From Planctomycetota bacterium (GTDB lineage: Bacteria; Planctomycetota; Planctomycetia; Pirellulales; Lacipirellulaceae): a stretch of 64,000 nucleotides of DNA. The notes beneath the pieces are model-generated. The model had not been told where the DNA came from and did not search any database. It saw nothing but the letters and a program-made list of their open reading frames with translations. This document shows, in pieces, positions 43,790 to 52,135 of the stretch. Every line of letters starts with the position of its first letter. Positions within the stretch are counted from its first letter, which is position 1. Both the position numbers and the translations under genes were made by a program. The DNA lies in the NCBI GenBank assembly GCA_029781135.1, contig JAKOXH010000066.1:82879-146878 (forward strand), written 5' to 3'.

Positions 43790-43962
43790 TCGCCACGAAA
43801 AGCACAAAAAGACACGAAAAGGAAACCGCCAAGAACGCCAAGACGCTAAGGAATACACTCCCATTCCTTGCCTTTCTTAGTGTTCTTTGTGTCCTTCGTG
43901 GTTCGATTTGTCTTGCTCCAGTAATCGACTTTTTTGTGTCTTTTTGTGTCCTTCGTGGTTAA
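43790..43962. repeat. Inverted repeat of CACGAAA / CGCCAAG words
   Basis: The outer left arm CCACGAAAAGCACAAAAAGA begins at the PfkB-kinase stop codon. Right-hand arms occur twice (TTCTTTGTGTCCTTCGTGG at about 43881-43900 and TTTTTGTGTCCTTCGTGG at about 43940-43958). An inner CGCCAAGAACGCCAAGACGC faces a weaker complement. The extra right arm suggests partial duplication. Confidence 0.8.
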
Positions 43963-44024
43963 CTCTGCAAAAGTTCTCGGCCGGCGGTGTCTTATTGACG
44001 AACACTTGGCCTGGCGAGCCGCGC

Positions 44025-44543
44025 ATGAACGGACCCATCGATGCCGAGCTATTGGGGCGGCTCCTGGATGAGCACGGGGCCGCGCTCGCGCTCTACGCAT
44101 CGCAGTGGACCGATGCGGCCGACGATTGCGTGCAGGAAGCGCTCATCGAACTGGCCCGCCAGCCGCAGGTGCCCGAGCGTGTGGTCGCCTGGTTGTACCG
44201 CGTCGTGAAACATCGGGCGCTCAACACGCTGCGTGGCGAGCGCCGTCGCCGCGATCGCGAATCCCGCGCGATGGCCGCACGCTTCGCCGAGGTTTACCAA
44301 TCATTGGGACATAAACACGATGAATCGGTAGCCGCGATTGCAGCACTTGAAGACCTCGACGCGGCCGAACGAGAAATCATCGTGATGCGGATTTGGGGCG
44401 GATTGAAATTCGACGAAATTGCCGCGACGCTCGCCGTATCCACCACGACGGCGCACCGGCATTACGAACAAGCACTCGGCAAACTTCGACGACTCTTGGA
44501 GATGCCATGTTCGACGAACACGAACCGGCCGAAAATGAACTAG
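44025..44543 (+). CDS. ECF-type RNA polymerase sigma factor
   Basis: The 172-residue protein has region 2 (LYASQWTDAADDCVQEALIE LARQPQVPERVVAWLYRVVK HRALNTLRGERRRRD) and region 4 (LDAAEREIIVMRIWGGLKFD EIAATLAVSTTTAHRHYEQA LGKLRRLLE) of sigma-70 factors of the extracytoplasmic function class, with an arginine-rich linker. I chose the ATG at 44025. Its stop overlaps the start of the next gene by 37 bp, so the pair is translationally coupled. The overlapping gene has one membrane helix and is a candidate anti-sigma factor, a common arrangement for ECF sigma factors. The signal and regulon are unknown. Confidence 0.88.
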   Translation: MNGPIDAELLGRLLDEHGAALALYASQWTDAADDCVQEALIELARQPQVPERVVAWLYRVVKHRALNTLRGERRRRDRESRAMAARFAEVYQSLGHKHDESVAAIAALEDLDAAEREIIVMRIWGGLKFDEIAATLAVSTTTAHRHYEQALGKLRRLLEMPCSTNTNRPKMN

Positions 44544-45133
44544 CGCCCGACTTGGCCGCGATGGAACGGCAACTCGCGCGGCTGACGCCCGCCGCGCCGC
44601 GCATCGATCGCGATCGACTCATGTTCGCGGCGGGTCATGCAGCAGCGAACGTCGCAAGACCCTCGCTCGAAGCAAAAGAGCCCGAACTAGCCGCGACGCT
44701 ACGCGTCGCCGGCCGGCACCGCTGGTTCTGGCCCGCGGCCACGGCCACGATGACCGCCGCCACATTGCTCTTGGCCACGATGCTCGTCTGGCAACGAGCG
44801 GCCCAGCCGATCGCCGCACAATCACCAACACCGCCGCAACCAACGACCGTAGCAACAACAGCACCGCCGACTCAAGCGGTGGACACAACTGTTTCGGCCA
44901 CGCCAGCGGCGGCGCCATCAGAGAACTACGGTTGGCCGATGGCATCGCCGCCGACCGCCGGGTACTTAGGCCTGCGTTACATCGCCCTCACCCGTGGCGT
45001 CGGCGAACTTGAAACGCACAACCGCACCGCCAGTTCAGATTCCGATTCAACCGTTATAGCACCAGCAACACAGCGCGAGTTGCTTCGTGAATTGCTGCCG
45101 GCTTCCGATCGCAATACCAGCCCGCGCTCCTAG
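44507..45133 (+). CDS. Candidate anti-sigma factor with one membrane helix
   Basis: The 208-residue protein begins MFDEHEPAENELAPDLAAME RQLARLTPAAPRIDRDRLMF, followed by one membrane segment (WFWPAATATMTAATLLLATM LVW, about residues 74-96), and then a low-complexity Pro/Thr/Ala domain outside. No zinc-binding HxxxCxxC anti-sigma signature is visible, so the assignment rests on context: it overlaps the ECF sigma gene by 37 bp in the same direction. A different membrane partner of unknown role is the alternative. Confidence 0.7.
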   Translation: MFDEHEPAENELAPDLAAMERQLARLTPAAPRIDRDRLMFAAGHAAANVARPSLEAKEPELAATLRVAGRHRWFWPAATATMTAATLLLATMLVWQRAAQPIAAQSPTPPQPTTVATTAPPTQAVDTTVSATPAAAPSENYGWPMASPPTAGYLGLRYIALTRGVGELETHNRTASSDSDSTVIAPATQRELLRELLPASDRNTSPRS

Positions 45134-45444
45134 ATTGAGGCACGATTCAAGCATACGCTTGCCGTGCGAAACCACATTGGAATCAGCGAGGAAACACCGA
45201 AGGTGTTTGACACCTTAGCCCAGGGTTGGTCGGCTCGGCGACCTACCCTGGGTCACGAGGCGATGGATTACATTTACGCTGAAGGCGTTACACATAGTTC
45301 GCCGCGCATGTTTAACGCTTTCAGCGTAAACGAGCGTGACCCAGCGTGCGCCGCTGCGCGACGACGCTGGGCTACGTTGTGAAACGCCTACGGCGTAGCA
45401 ATGCGGTCGTTAGTCTGGAGTCAATCCTAGGTAGGAATCTTCCC
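45134..45444. repeat. Complex palindromic repeat (GCCCAGGGTTGGTCG family)
   Basis: About 280 bp of nested palindromes include GGTCGGCTCGGCGACC flanked by CCCAGGGT / ACCCTGGG, then TTACGCTGAAGGCGTTACAC facing AACGCTTTCAGCGTAAACGA, and GACCCAGCGTGCGCCGCTGC. A frame open on the plus strand from 45164 to 45382 runs through the repeat and is not accepted as a gene. The ATG at 45445 of the next gene begins directly after it. Confidence 0.75.
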
Positions 45445-46971
45445 ATGTCACGTTCAATCATCATTCGTTGTGTCACATTGGCCACCTTGATCGCTTCGCC
45501 GACTCTGGCCGACGTGAAGTACGAGAAGAAGCAGCAAGGCGATTACGACATTGAAGTCGTTCACATGACGGTCACGCCCGCGGCCGAACCCGTGCCGGCG
45601 CTGCGCTATCGGCTCGTGGCCCGCGATATCGATCTCAAACCTGGAAACGCCGCACCGTTCTATTACCGAGCACTCTTGGAATCGACGCACGTAATGAAAT
45701 CGATCCAAGAGAAATTCGATGAGGAAAAAGAGTTGAGCAATTGGTACACGCCTGACGGTGGCATGGCGATTGCCGACTTACCGCTGGACAAGGTTCGAGC
45801 GGCAAACGACATGTTTAACTCAGTTGTAACCAACCACTTGGTTGAAGCAACCTCCAGACGCGACTGTGATTGGCAGTTGAATATCGAGGAAGTGACTGGA
45901 GTCAAAATCATCAGCTTTCTGCTGCCGGAATTTCAAGGGAGTCGCGAATTCTCCCGAATGCTGGCGCTGCGGACCCGGCTGGCAATCGCGGAACATCGCT
46001 ACGACGACGCCGTCGATGTGCTCCGGCAGAATTATCGCATCGGCCACGATGTTGCGACCGTACCGTTATTGGTTTGTGGACTGATTGGCTTAGCAATCGA
46101 CGGCATCACGAATGGCACGGTGGCGGAATTTGTGAGTAGTCCGAACGCTCCTAATCTGTATTGGGCGCTGACCGAACTGCCGCAGCCTCACATTGAACTG
46201 CGGCCCGCAGCGCGATTTGAATTGGATCTCGGCCCACGCATGTTTCCATTCATCAATCATGCGGAAGCAGCCGAACATGCGCCGCAAGAATGGAACCGGC
46301 TTTACACGCAGGCCATACGTGAGTTAGGAGCCATCAACGGTAATTGGCCGGCGGGTGGAAGCCACACTGAAGCGAACGATCCTCTTGCGGAGGCACGTAT
46401 CGGCATCATGGCAACGGGACTGGCGCTCAATGGTTATTCTCACGCGAAGCAATGGCTAGTTTCCCATGGAATGGAGCGAGGACGCGTCGAGAAAATGGCG
46501 GTGGGGCAAGTGATCGCGATCTACTCCGAGCGTGTTTACCGCCAGTTTGCCGACGAATTCGAAAAAATTTGGTACATTCCCTTTGCCGACAAGCGCCCAG
46601 CCGATGATCTCGCCAGCCAGGTATTTGTCAACTCACAGCCGCTGGGCACCGGTGAGAATCGCGAGGTGCTTCCCATTGCATCTCAGTTGATGCCAGCAAT
46701 GCAGTCGGTCCGTAGCGCCCAAGTGCGTTTGGAACGCGAAATCGCTGCGCTACGGGTGATTGAGGCGTTGCGGATGTACGCGGCCGACCACAAACGCCAG
46801 TTGCCCAAATCGCTCAATGAAATCACGGCCGTGCCAGTGCCGCTGAACCCGGCCACCGGCAAGCCGTTCGTATATCGACTCGACGGCAAAACGGCCGTAT
46901 TGGAGCTGCCGCCGAGCGACCACATCCTTGGATCGTACCGGCGGTACGAGATTCAGATTGCGGAAAAATAG
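45445..46971 (+). CDS. Planctomycete-type secreted hypothetical protein
   Basis: The 508-residue protein has a signal peptide (MSRSIIIRCVTLATLIASPT, cleavage near LADVKYE). It has no obvious catalytic motif. A helical repetitive middle reads SREFSRMLALRTRLAIAEHR YDDAVDVLRQNYRIGHDVAT, similar to tetratricopeptide helices, and later segments include LERE IAALRVIEALRMYAADHKRQ LPKSLNEITAVPVPLNPATG KPFVYRLDG, a module I have seen in secreted planctomycete proteins near DUF1559 families. The next gene in the same direction ends with DUF1559, so both may act at the envelope. Function is unknown. Confidence 0.8.
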   Translation: MSRSIIIRCVTLATLIASPTLADVKYEKKQQGDYDIEVVHMTVTPAAEPVPALRYRLVARDIDLKPGNAAPFYYRALLESTHVMKSIQEKFDEEKELSNWYTPDGGMAIADLPLDKVRAANDMFNSVVTNHLVEATSRRDCDWQLNIEEVTGVKIISFLLPEFQGSREFSRMLALRTRLAIAEHRYDDAVDVLRQNYRIGHDVATVPLLVCGLIGLAIDGITNGTVAEFVSSPNAPNLYWALTELPQPHIELRPAARFELDLGPRMFPFINHAEAAEHAPQEWNRLYTQAIRELGAINGNWPAGGSHTEANDPLAEARIGIMATGLALNGYSHAKQWLVSHGMERGRVEKMAVGQVIAIYSERVYRQFADEFEKIWYIPFADKRPADDLASQVFVNSQPLGTGENREVLPIASQLMPAMQSVRSAQVRLEREIAALRVIEALRMYAADHKRQLPKSLNEITAVPVPLNPATGKPFVYRLDGKTAVLELPPSDHILGSYRRYEIQIAEK

Positions 46972-46984
46972 TAACACCGAATTG

Positions 46985-47059
46985 CCTCACGCCAAGGCGC
47001 AAAGACGCAAAGCACGTCGCATTGATCTCCCTTGGCGCCTTCGCGCCTTTGCGTGAGAC
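46985..47059. repeat. Inverted repeat of CGCAAAG words
   Basis: The left arm CTCACGCCAAGGCGCAAAGA and the right arm TTGGCGCCTTCGCGCCTTTG are imperfect complements. It lies 14 nt behind the stop of the upstream gene and 31 nt before the next ATG. Confidence 0.85.
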
Positions 47060-47090
47060 ACCCTCTAATTCGTTATTCGAAAGTTCGATT

Positions 47091-48671
47091 ATGCAGAAAT
47101 ATCTACTGGCAATTTTCGTGAGTTTGGTCGTTGCACACCAAATGGTTACGGCCGAGGTTACTGGTCAAGCAACGGCGATCGCGCCGTTTGTGAATGACGA
47201 TACGTTTGCGGCGGCGTGTGTGGATGTTGGGGCGGTGAACGTTGTCGAAATTGCCGGCACGCTGCTCAAGTGGATGCCGGCGGGGGCGGTGGACCCGGTC
47301 GAGTGGACAGGCGGGGCCGCACTCGCGGACGGCATGGTGCGGCAACTACAGCAAGCGGGTGTCGGGAACGCATATCTGGTGATTGGCCTGGCCGATATCC
47401 ACCGCGGCGGCGGGCCGTTGGCGATCGTCACCGCCCGGACTGGCCAATCGATTGAAACCGTCGAACAACGGTTCCGCGAACTCAAGCAGCAACTCGGCGG
47501 CGATTATGTGGATATTCAGCGCAAGGGCGACTTCGTGCTCATCGGCCCGAAATTAACCGTCGCTCGCTACGTGGCCATGAAATCATCCGACCGCCCCGAT
47601 CTCGTCACCCCGCTCCTGCAGCACGTTAATGAACACGCCATGGTATCGGTTGTGCTCTGCCCAGGTTCCGATTTTCGCCGCGTCGTGCGCGAGTTATGGC
47701 CGGAATTACCCGGCCCACTGGCTCCGCTCAAAGGCGACATCATCGACCGCTGGCAGCATATGGAAGCGATCGTCGATCCGCTACCGAAAGCGAATCCCCG
47801 CGTCGCACTCGTTGCCAAGGATGCGGCAGCGGCCGAGCAGTTCGCCAAGTTGTGGCACGATCTGCCGAAGATTGTGGCGGAACTGGGTGCCCAGTCGAGT
47901 GAAGTCGAGCGGGCAAAGAGCTTTGCCGAATTGTTGACCGATTCGTTACCCGCCAAGGTTGAGGGTACCCGCGTGGCGATCAGCGTTCCCGCGAATGAGG
48001 TTCAACTGGAAAAACTACGGGCAATGCTTGGCGAAGCGGCCGAAAAGTCGGTTGAAGTATCGTGGCGCAAGCAGCGAATGAATCAGTTCAAACAACTGCT
48101 GTTAGGAATGTTGAATCTTGAAAGCGCTAACAACCGTTATCCGCCTGCAGCCATATGCGACAAAGCAGGCAAGCCGTTGCTGAGCTGGCGCGTTGCGATC
48201 CTGCCGTACCTGGAACAGACCGGGTTATACAATCAGTTTCATCTTGATGAACCCTGGGACAGCCCGCACAACGCGGCGTTAATCACTAAAATGCCAGCGA
48301 TTTATGCTGACCCGGATGTCCACCTACGGCAACTCGCCCGCGAAGGCAAGACGACCTATCAGGTTCCTGTTGGACCGGAAACGGTCTTTCATGACAACGT
48401 TGGAACGTCGATTCGCGACGTCACTGATGGCACGTCGATGACTATTGGCCTAGTCGAAGTCGAGCCAAAGCGAGCGGTCGTGTGGACGAAGCCCGAAGAT
48501 TGGCAAGTCGATCTGGCGCACCCACGAGTGGGAGTCGAACGCTCGGATCGCGACTATTTCACCGCGGCGTGGTGCGACGGCAGCGTGCAACTTGTGCCGA
48601 ACACGTATCCCGAAGCATCGCTTAAGGCGGCGCTCACTCGCAGCGGCGGCGAAGTCGTTGATCGGCCGTGA
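47091..48671 (+). CDS. Secreted protein with C-terminal DUF1559 domain, lacking the prepilin signal
   Basis: The 526-residue protein starts MQKYLLAIFVSLVVAHQMVT with an ordinary signal peptide, not a prepilin leader. The N-terminal 330 residues are unassigned (VNDDTFAAACVDVGAVNVVE, IGLADIHRGGGPLAIVTART). The C-terminal part from about residue 345 carries the DUF1559 ending: QLLLGMLNLESANNRYPPAA, WRVAILPYLEQTGLYNQFH LDEPWDSPHN, TDGTSMTIGLVEVEPKRAVV and AAWCDGSVQLV. This contrasts with the DUF1559 protein at 7139-8326. It shares direction with the upstream secreted gene. Confidence 0.85.
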   Translation: MQKYLLAIFVSLVVAHQMVTAEVTGQATAIAPFVNDDTFAAACVDVGAVNVVEIAGTLLKWMPAGAVDPVEWTGGAALADGMVRQLQQAGVGNAYLVIGLADIHRGGGPLAIVTARTGQSIETVEQRFRELKQQLGGDYVDIQRKGDFVLIGPKLTVARYVAMKSSDRPDLVTPLLQHVNEHAMVSVVLCPGSDFRRVVRELWPELPGPLAPLKGDIIDRWQHMEAIVDPLPKANPRVALVAKDAAAAEQFAKLWHDLPKIVAELGAQSSEVERAKSFAELLTDSLPAKVEGTRVAISVPANEVQLEKLRAMLGEAAEKSVEVSWRKQRMNQFKQLLLGMLNLESANNRYPPAAICDKAGKPLLSWRVAILPYLEQTGLYNQFHLDEPWDSPHNAALITKMPAIYADPDVHLRQLAREGKTTYQVPVGPETVFHDNVGTSIRDVTDGTSMTIGLVEVEPKRAVVWTKPEDWQVDLAHPRVGVERSDRDYFTAAWCDGSVQLVPNTYPEASLKAALTRSGGEVVDRP

Positions 48672-48963
48672 TATGCGTGTACTCATTGCGGAGTTTTGCT
48701 CGCCAGCCCGAGACGGGCCGGCTATATAGCCCCGCCGTTTCGGCCGGGCGTGAGAACGATTTTCTCCGCTGCTAGCACCTGCCACACATTCGGATTGGCA
48801 GCGCGTGCCGGTTTTGATAATTTGCTGCCGAACGGGCGAGGAGCATGGAGCCAGGAGCGTGGAGCAGGAAGTTAAGCAGTTTAACTCCCTGCTCCTCGCC
48901 CTATGCCCCCTGCCCCTTGCCCCATGCTTTCAGCTTTTCGGCCGACAAGGAAGGAGGCCACGG
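48672..48963. repeat. Gap with two repeats before rimI
   Basis: At about 48705-48745 a palindrome CCGAGACGGGCCGGCTATATAGCC is present, given here by its core GGCTATATAGCC. At 48835-48927 an inverted repeat pairs GGCGAGGAGCATGGAGCCAG and TCCCTGCTCCTCGCCCTATG around a TTAAGCAGTTTAA centre. GGAAGGAGG at about 48950 is the strong ribosome binding site of rimI. Confidence 0.75.
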
Positions 48964-49485
<522 letters not shown>

Positions 49486-49489
49486 GATT

Positions 49490-49578
49490 GGTCGAGGGAC
49501 AAGGGTCGAGTGTCGAGGGCCAGAACTCGATGCAGCGACAATTCTGGCCCTCGACCCTAGACTCTCGACCCTCGACCT
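49490..49578. repeat. Inverted repeat of GGTCGAG words between two convergent stops
   Basis: The left arm TGGTCGAGGGACAAGGGTCG, with two more GTCGAGG copies, and the right arm TGGCCCTCGACCCTAGACTC, with CTCGACC repeated, are complements. It begins four nt behind the rimI stop and its right end reaches the stop codon of the phosphodiesterase gene (49577-49579), so it may serve as a bidirectional terminator. Confidence 0.85.
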
Positions 49579-50059
49579 ACAACGCAACAATACTCGCCTC
49601 AATCGCCGGCAGCTCCACGACCGCGATCGAATGCGGGTTCGCGCGGTACAGCGCCCCGGGGTTCACGACTAGCGTATCGCCCTGGCGATCAATCGCCGCC
49701 ACGTGCGTGTGGCCGTAGCACACCAGTTGGTATTCGCCGCTCTCGATGGCATTGCGGAACCGCCAGCGCTCGTGGCTGTGCAGCAGAGCGACCCGCACGC
49801 CGTCGAATTCCAGGCTGCCGAACAGGCCGTGGCAGCGCTGCCCGGCCTTCTCAATGGCCACCGCGAAGCGATCGATTTCTTCATCGCAGTTGCCGAACAC
49901 AAAATGCGTCGGCCACTGGGTGAACAGCCGGACGACGTCCATCGAACCAATATCGCCGCAGTGCAGCACGGCATCGACATCGAGGCTCTCAAGCATCCGC
50001 ACCGCGGGCCGAGTAAGTTCGACGTGGCCATGAGAATCGCTAACGATACCGAGCCGCAC
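49577..50059 (-). CDS. MJ0936/YfcE-type metallophosphoesterase
   Basis: The 160-residue protein starts with GTG at 50059 (read as MRLGIVSDSHGHVELTRPAV). The metallophosphoesterase ligands are present in order: IVSDSHGH, VLHCGDIGS, FVFGNCDEE, ALLHSHERWRF and CYGHTHVAAIDR. This is the compact single-domain phosphodiesterase family, which hydrolyses cyclic or linear phosphodiesters; the natural substrate is unknown. Its stop codon TAG lies at the edge of a GGTCGAG repeat. It converges with rimI. Confidence 0.9.
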   Translation of the reverse strand: MRLGIVSDSHGHVELTRPAVRMLESLDVDAVLHCGDIGSMDVVRLFTQWPTHFVFGNCDEEIDRFAVAIEKAGQRCHGLFGSLEFDGVRVALLHSHERWRFRNAIESGEYQLVCYGHTHVAAIDRQGDTLVVNPGALYRANPHSIAVVELPAIEASIVAL

Positions 50060-50089
50060 GGAGTTTCTCCGAAAGTAGAATTTCCTCTC

Positions 50090-51415
50090 TTAAGAGTATA
50101 GCTCGACTTCGAGAATGTCGGCTTGATGGCGCAACTGCTGCTCGACCTCTTCAACGCTCACGCCGGCGGCGAAAAGCGTACAAATTGGTCGACCGGCTTC
50201 GATCGGCGTGCCGACGGCGGAAATGTCGGCCATGCTTGGCCACGGCAAATCTGTCGCCGCGATCATCGCCTTTTCGAAGAACGGTGGCGAGACCTCGATC
50301 TCGCGCCGAGCGTACAAAATCGCCTTCCCAAAAGCGATCGATTGCGTGCGAGCCGGGGCGTCCCCGCCCCCGCCAGATAGATGGTTATTCGTATCAGCCG
50401 GGGGCGAGGACGCCCCGGCTCGCTGCGAGTTCAACTGCGATCCGCAGGCTGCCGCATGCAGCGCGATGGCATTCACGCCGCTGAATCGTTCGACGATTTC
50501 CACCGATGCCGTGTAGCGCGGATTCACCTCCAGTGTCCACACGTCATCTTCCGCAACGATTGTGTCGACGCCGAACAAGCCGATCAGCTCGAATTCCTCG
50601 GCCAACACATGCCCGAGTCGTTCCAGAGTGGCCCGCGTGTGATTGGAAATCGGCCACGGCCCGATCGAACCGGCGTATTGAAACCCGTGCGCTCCCAGCC
50701 ATTCTTCACCGACGAGCACGCGAGTCACGCCGAGCAGCCGTGCCGTTCCATCTGCGGCGACAAATGTGGCGCCACACGGCGTACCGGCGATGCGCTTCTG
50801 GAAGACAAGAGGGAGAGGAAAAAGAGGGGGAGACAAGGAGAGGGGGAGACAAGGAGATTCAGTTGGATGCTCTATCCCAATTTCTCTCCTTGTCTCCTTG
50901 TCTCCCTGTCTCCTTGTCTTGTCCCAGCCTCCAGCCCCCAGCCCCCAGCCCCAGGCTCTTACTCCACTCCCACTCGCACCTTGGTAGGTCTTGACGAGCC
51001 AAGTACCATCGCACGGCAACCCATCGGCCGACGAGCGCGTTTCCGGAAACAACAACCCTACTTCACTCAGCACACGCGAGAGCTCCCACGGCGAACGCAC
51101 CCGCGAAAGCACATCGCCCGGGTTGCCCCAGAGCGGCGCGATCCACGCCATCTGGTCGACAAGGTCGGGATGATTTTCAATCGCACCCGTGTACATCCAG
51201 GCGGGCGGCTCGACGGCCCGTAGCCAATCGACGAGGCCGTCAGGATATGGCGAAATCCGCGTGGCCGTCGCGATGCGTCGCAAGTCGGCATCGGCAAACA
51301 GGTCGGCCGCGATCGGCTGAAACCCGGCCCGCACCGCCGATGCCGCCGCCGACCGAGTGCTCGCACCAACAATGGCCAGTGATGGTGGCCGTCGCGATAT
51401 AGACTGTGGAGTCAT
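50090..51415 (-). CDS. ATP-grasp ligase (OrfY-like?) with two in-frame repeat insertions
   Basis: I start at the ATG at 51415 (MTPQSISRRPPSLAIVGAST). The ATP-grasp elements are TWLVKTYQGASGSGVRAWG (nucleotide loop), LLGVTRVLVGEEWLGA, and the metal-binding ELIGLFGVDTIVAEDDVWTL EVNPRYTASVEIVERFSG. The family resembles predicted ATP-dependent carboligases of COG2232, which includes OrfY, thought to act in tetrahydromethanopterin biosynthesis; that link is inference and fits the fae and dehydrogenase genes here. Two stretches are foreign: residues about 155-204 (GGAGACAA words and CCAGCCCC) and residues about 332-358 (GGGGCGAGGACGCC). Both are in frame, so the 441-residue protein is longer than the core. 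The first insertion falls right after the nucleotide loop. Confidence 0.82.
   Translation of the reverse strand: MTPQSISRRPPSLAIVGASTRSAAASAVRAGFQPIAADLFADADLRRIATATRISPYPDGLVDWLRAVEPPAWMYTGAIENHPDLVDQMAWIAPLWGNPGDVLSRVRSPWELSRVLSEVGLLFPETRSSADGLPCDGTWLVKTYQGASGSGVRAWGWGLGAGGWDKTRRQGDKETRREIGIEHPTESPCLPLSLSPPLFPLPLVFQKRIAGTPCGATFVAADGTARLLGVTRVLVGEEWLGAHGFQYAGSIGPWPISNHTRATLERLGHVLAEEFELIGLFGVDTIVAEDDVWTLEVNPRYTASVEIVERFSGVNAIALHAAACGSQLNSQRAGASSPPADTNNHLSGGGGDAPARTQSIAFGKAILYARREIEVSPPFFEKAMIAATDLPWPSMADISAVGTPIEAGRPICTLFAAGVSVEEVEQQLRHQADILEVELYS
50349..50422. repeat. GGGGCG inverted repeat inside the ATP-grasp gene
   Basis: The arms CGAGCCGGGGCGTCCCCGCC (50349-50371) and GGGCGAGGACGCCCCGGCTC (50401-50422) form an inverted repeat of 23 bp with one mismatch around a loop with TAGATGGTTATTC. 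It contributes residues about 332-358 of the ATP-grasp protein in frame. Confidence 0.9.
50804..50961. repeat. GGAGACAA inverted repeat inside the ATP-grasp gene
   Basis: The left arm GGGGGAGACAAGGAGAGGGG and the right arm CTCTCCTTGTCTCCTTGTCT are complements, followed by a CCAGCCCC tract (50926-50961). The stretch is in frame, giving residues about 155-204 of the protein (DKTRRQGDKETRREIG and PCLPLSLSPPLFPLPLV). Confidence 0.9.
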
Positions 51416-51567
51416 CAAAGTCGTTTGTTTGCAGCACGCAGCGCAAGCAAGTGCATTGTGTGTTGTCGCATTTGGACGCACAGCGCCCTTGTTTGCGCTG
51501 CGGGCTTCAAACCATGTTGTCCCGCAGGCAAATCTGCCTTGCACGCAGGAACAGATTACCACCTCTC

Positions 51568-51930
51568 TTACTTCGTCGGCCGTTCATACCGCCCGCGATA
51601 TTTCTCGGCCGGGTACTTTTCCGCGTTCTTGATCATCTTCGCGCGAATGGCACTTGAGATATCAAGCCCCAACTCGTTCGCTAGCGCGAACGAGTAGCCA
51701 ATGACGTCGGCCAATTCCTCGCCGATGGCGGCCAACTTCTCCGGGTCGTCGGCGAGGTCGCGCGAGGCCTCGGTCGTCAGCCATTGGAAGTGTTCCATCA
51801 GCTCGGCCGCTTCAATTGCCAACGCCATCGACACGTTCTTCGGCGCGTGAAATTGCGACCAATCGCGCTCGGCCACAAAGTCGGCCACGATCTGGCGAAG
51901 CTCGGCAACGGTGGTGTTGGAGTCGGACAT
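51568..51930 (-). CDS. Nucleotide pyrophosphohydrolase (MazG-like / dCTPase family)
   Basis: The 120-residue protein contains the all-alpha NTP pyrophosphatase motif: SMALAIEAAELMEHFQWLTT EASRD (E-x-x-E of the first metal helix) and IGEELADVIGYSFALANELG (E-x-x-D of the second), followed by DISSAIRAKMIKNAEKYPAE KYRGR. This is the RS21-C6/MazG-like group that hydrolyses dCTP or other NTPs to monophosphates and so sanitises nucleotides. The start at 51930 (MSDSNTTVAELRQIV) is preferred over an upstream one that runs through repeat DNA. It lies between the ATP-grasp gene and a palindrome-rich gap. Confidence 0.88.
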   Translation of the reverse strand: MSDSNTTVAELRQIVADFVAERDWSQFHAPKNVSMALAIEAAELMEHFQWLTTEASRDLADDPEKLAAIGEELADVIGYSFALANELGLDISSAIRAKMIKNAEKYPAEKYRGRYERPTK

Positions 51931-51944
51931 CGGGAACATAGCCC

Positions 51945-52118
51945 GGCCGTCTCGGCCGGGCGCGCAGCCACAAATTTCACAAACGATTTCTCGTTCCCAC
52001 GCTCTGCGTGGGAACACACGACTTGGCCGCTCTGCGGCCATACACAGTATGGCTATACCCAATATCACGACGCAGAGCGTCGTGGACTTGCGTTCCCACG
52101 CAGAGCGTGGGAACGAGT
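51945..52118. repeat. GGCCGGGC and GTTCCCACGC palindromes
   Basis: A palindrome CCCGGCCGTCTCGGCCGGGC (51946-51967) is followed by two copies of the palindrome CGTTCCCACGCTCTGCGTGG at 51991-52014 and 52091-52118, enclosing a smaller one (ACGACGCAGAGCGTCGT). Copies of the GTTCCCACGC type also lie at 60533-60557 and 62342-62483. Confidence 0.85.
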
Positions 52119-52135
52119 AGCCCTACTCCACTCCC

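Noticed and set aside
45164..45382. A 72-codon frame in the palindromic block
   Set aside because: It reads through the nested palindromes and its composition follows the repeat; no ribosome binding site or motif is seen.
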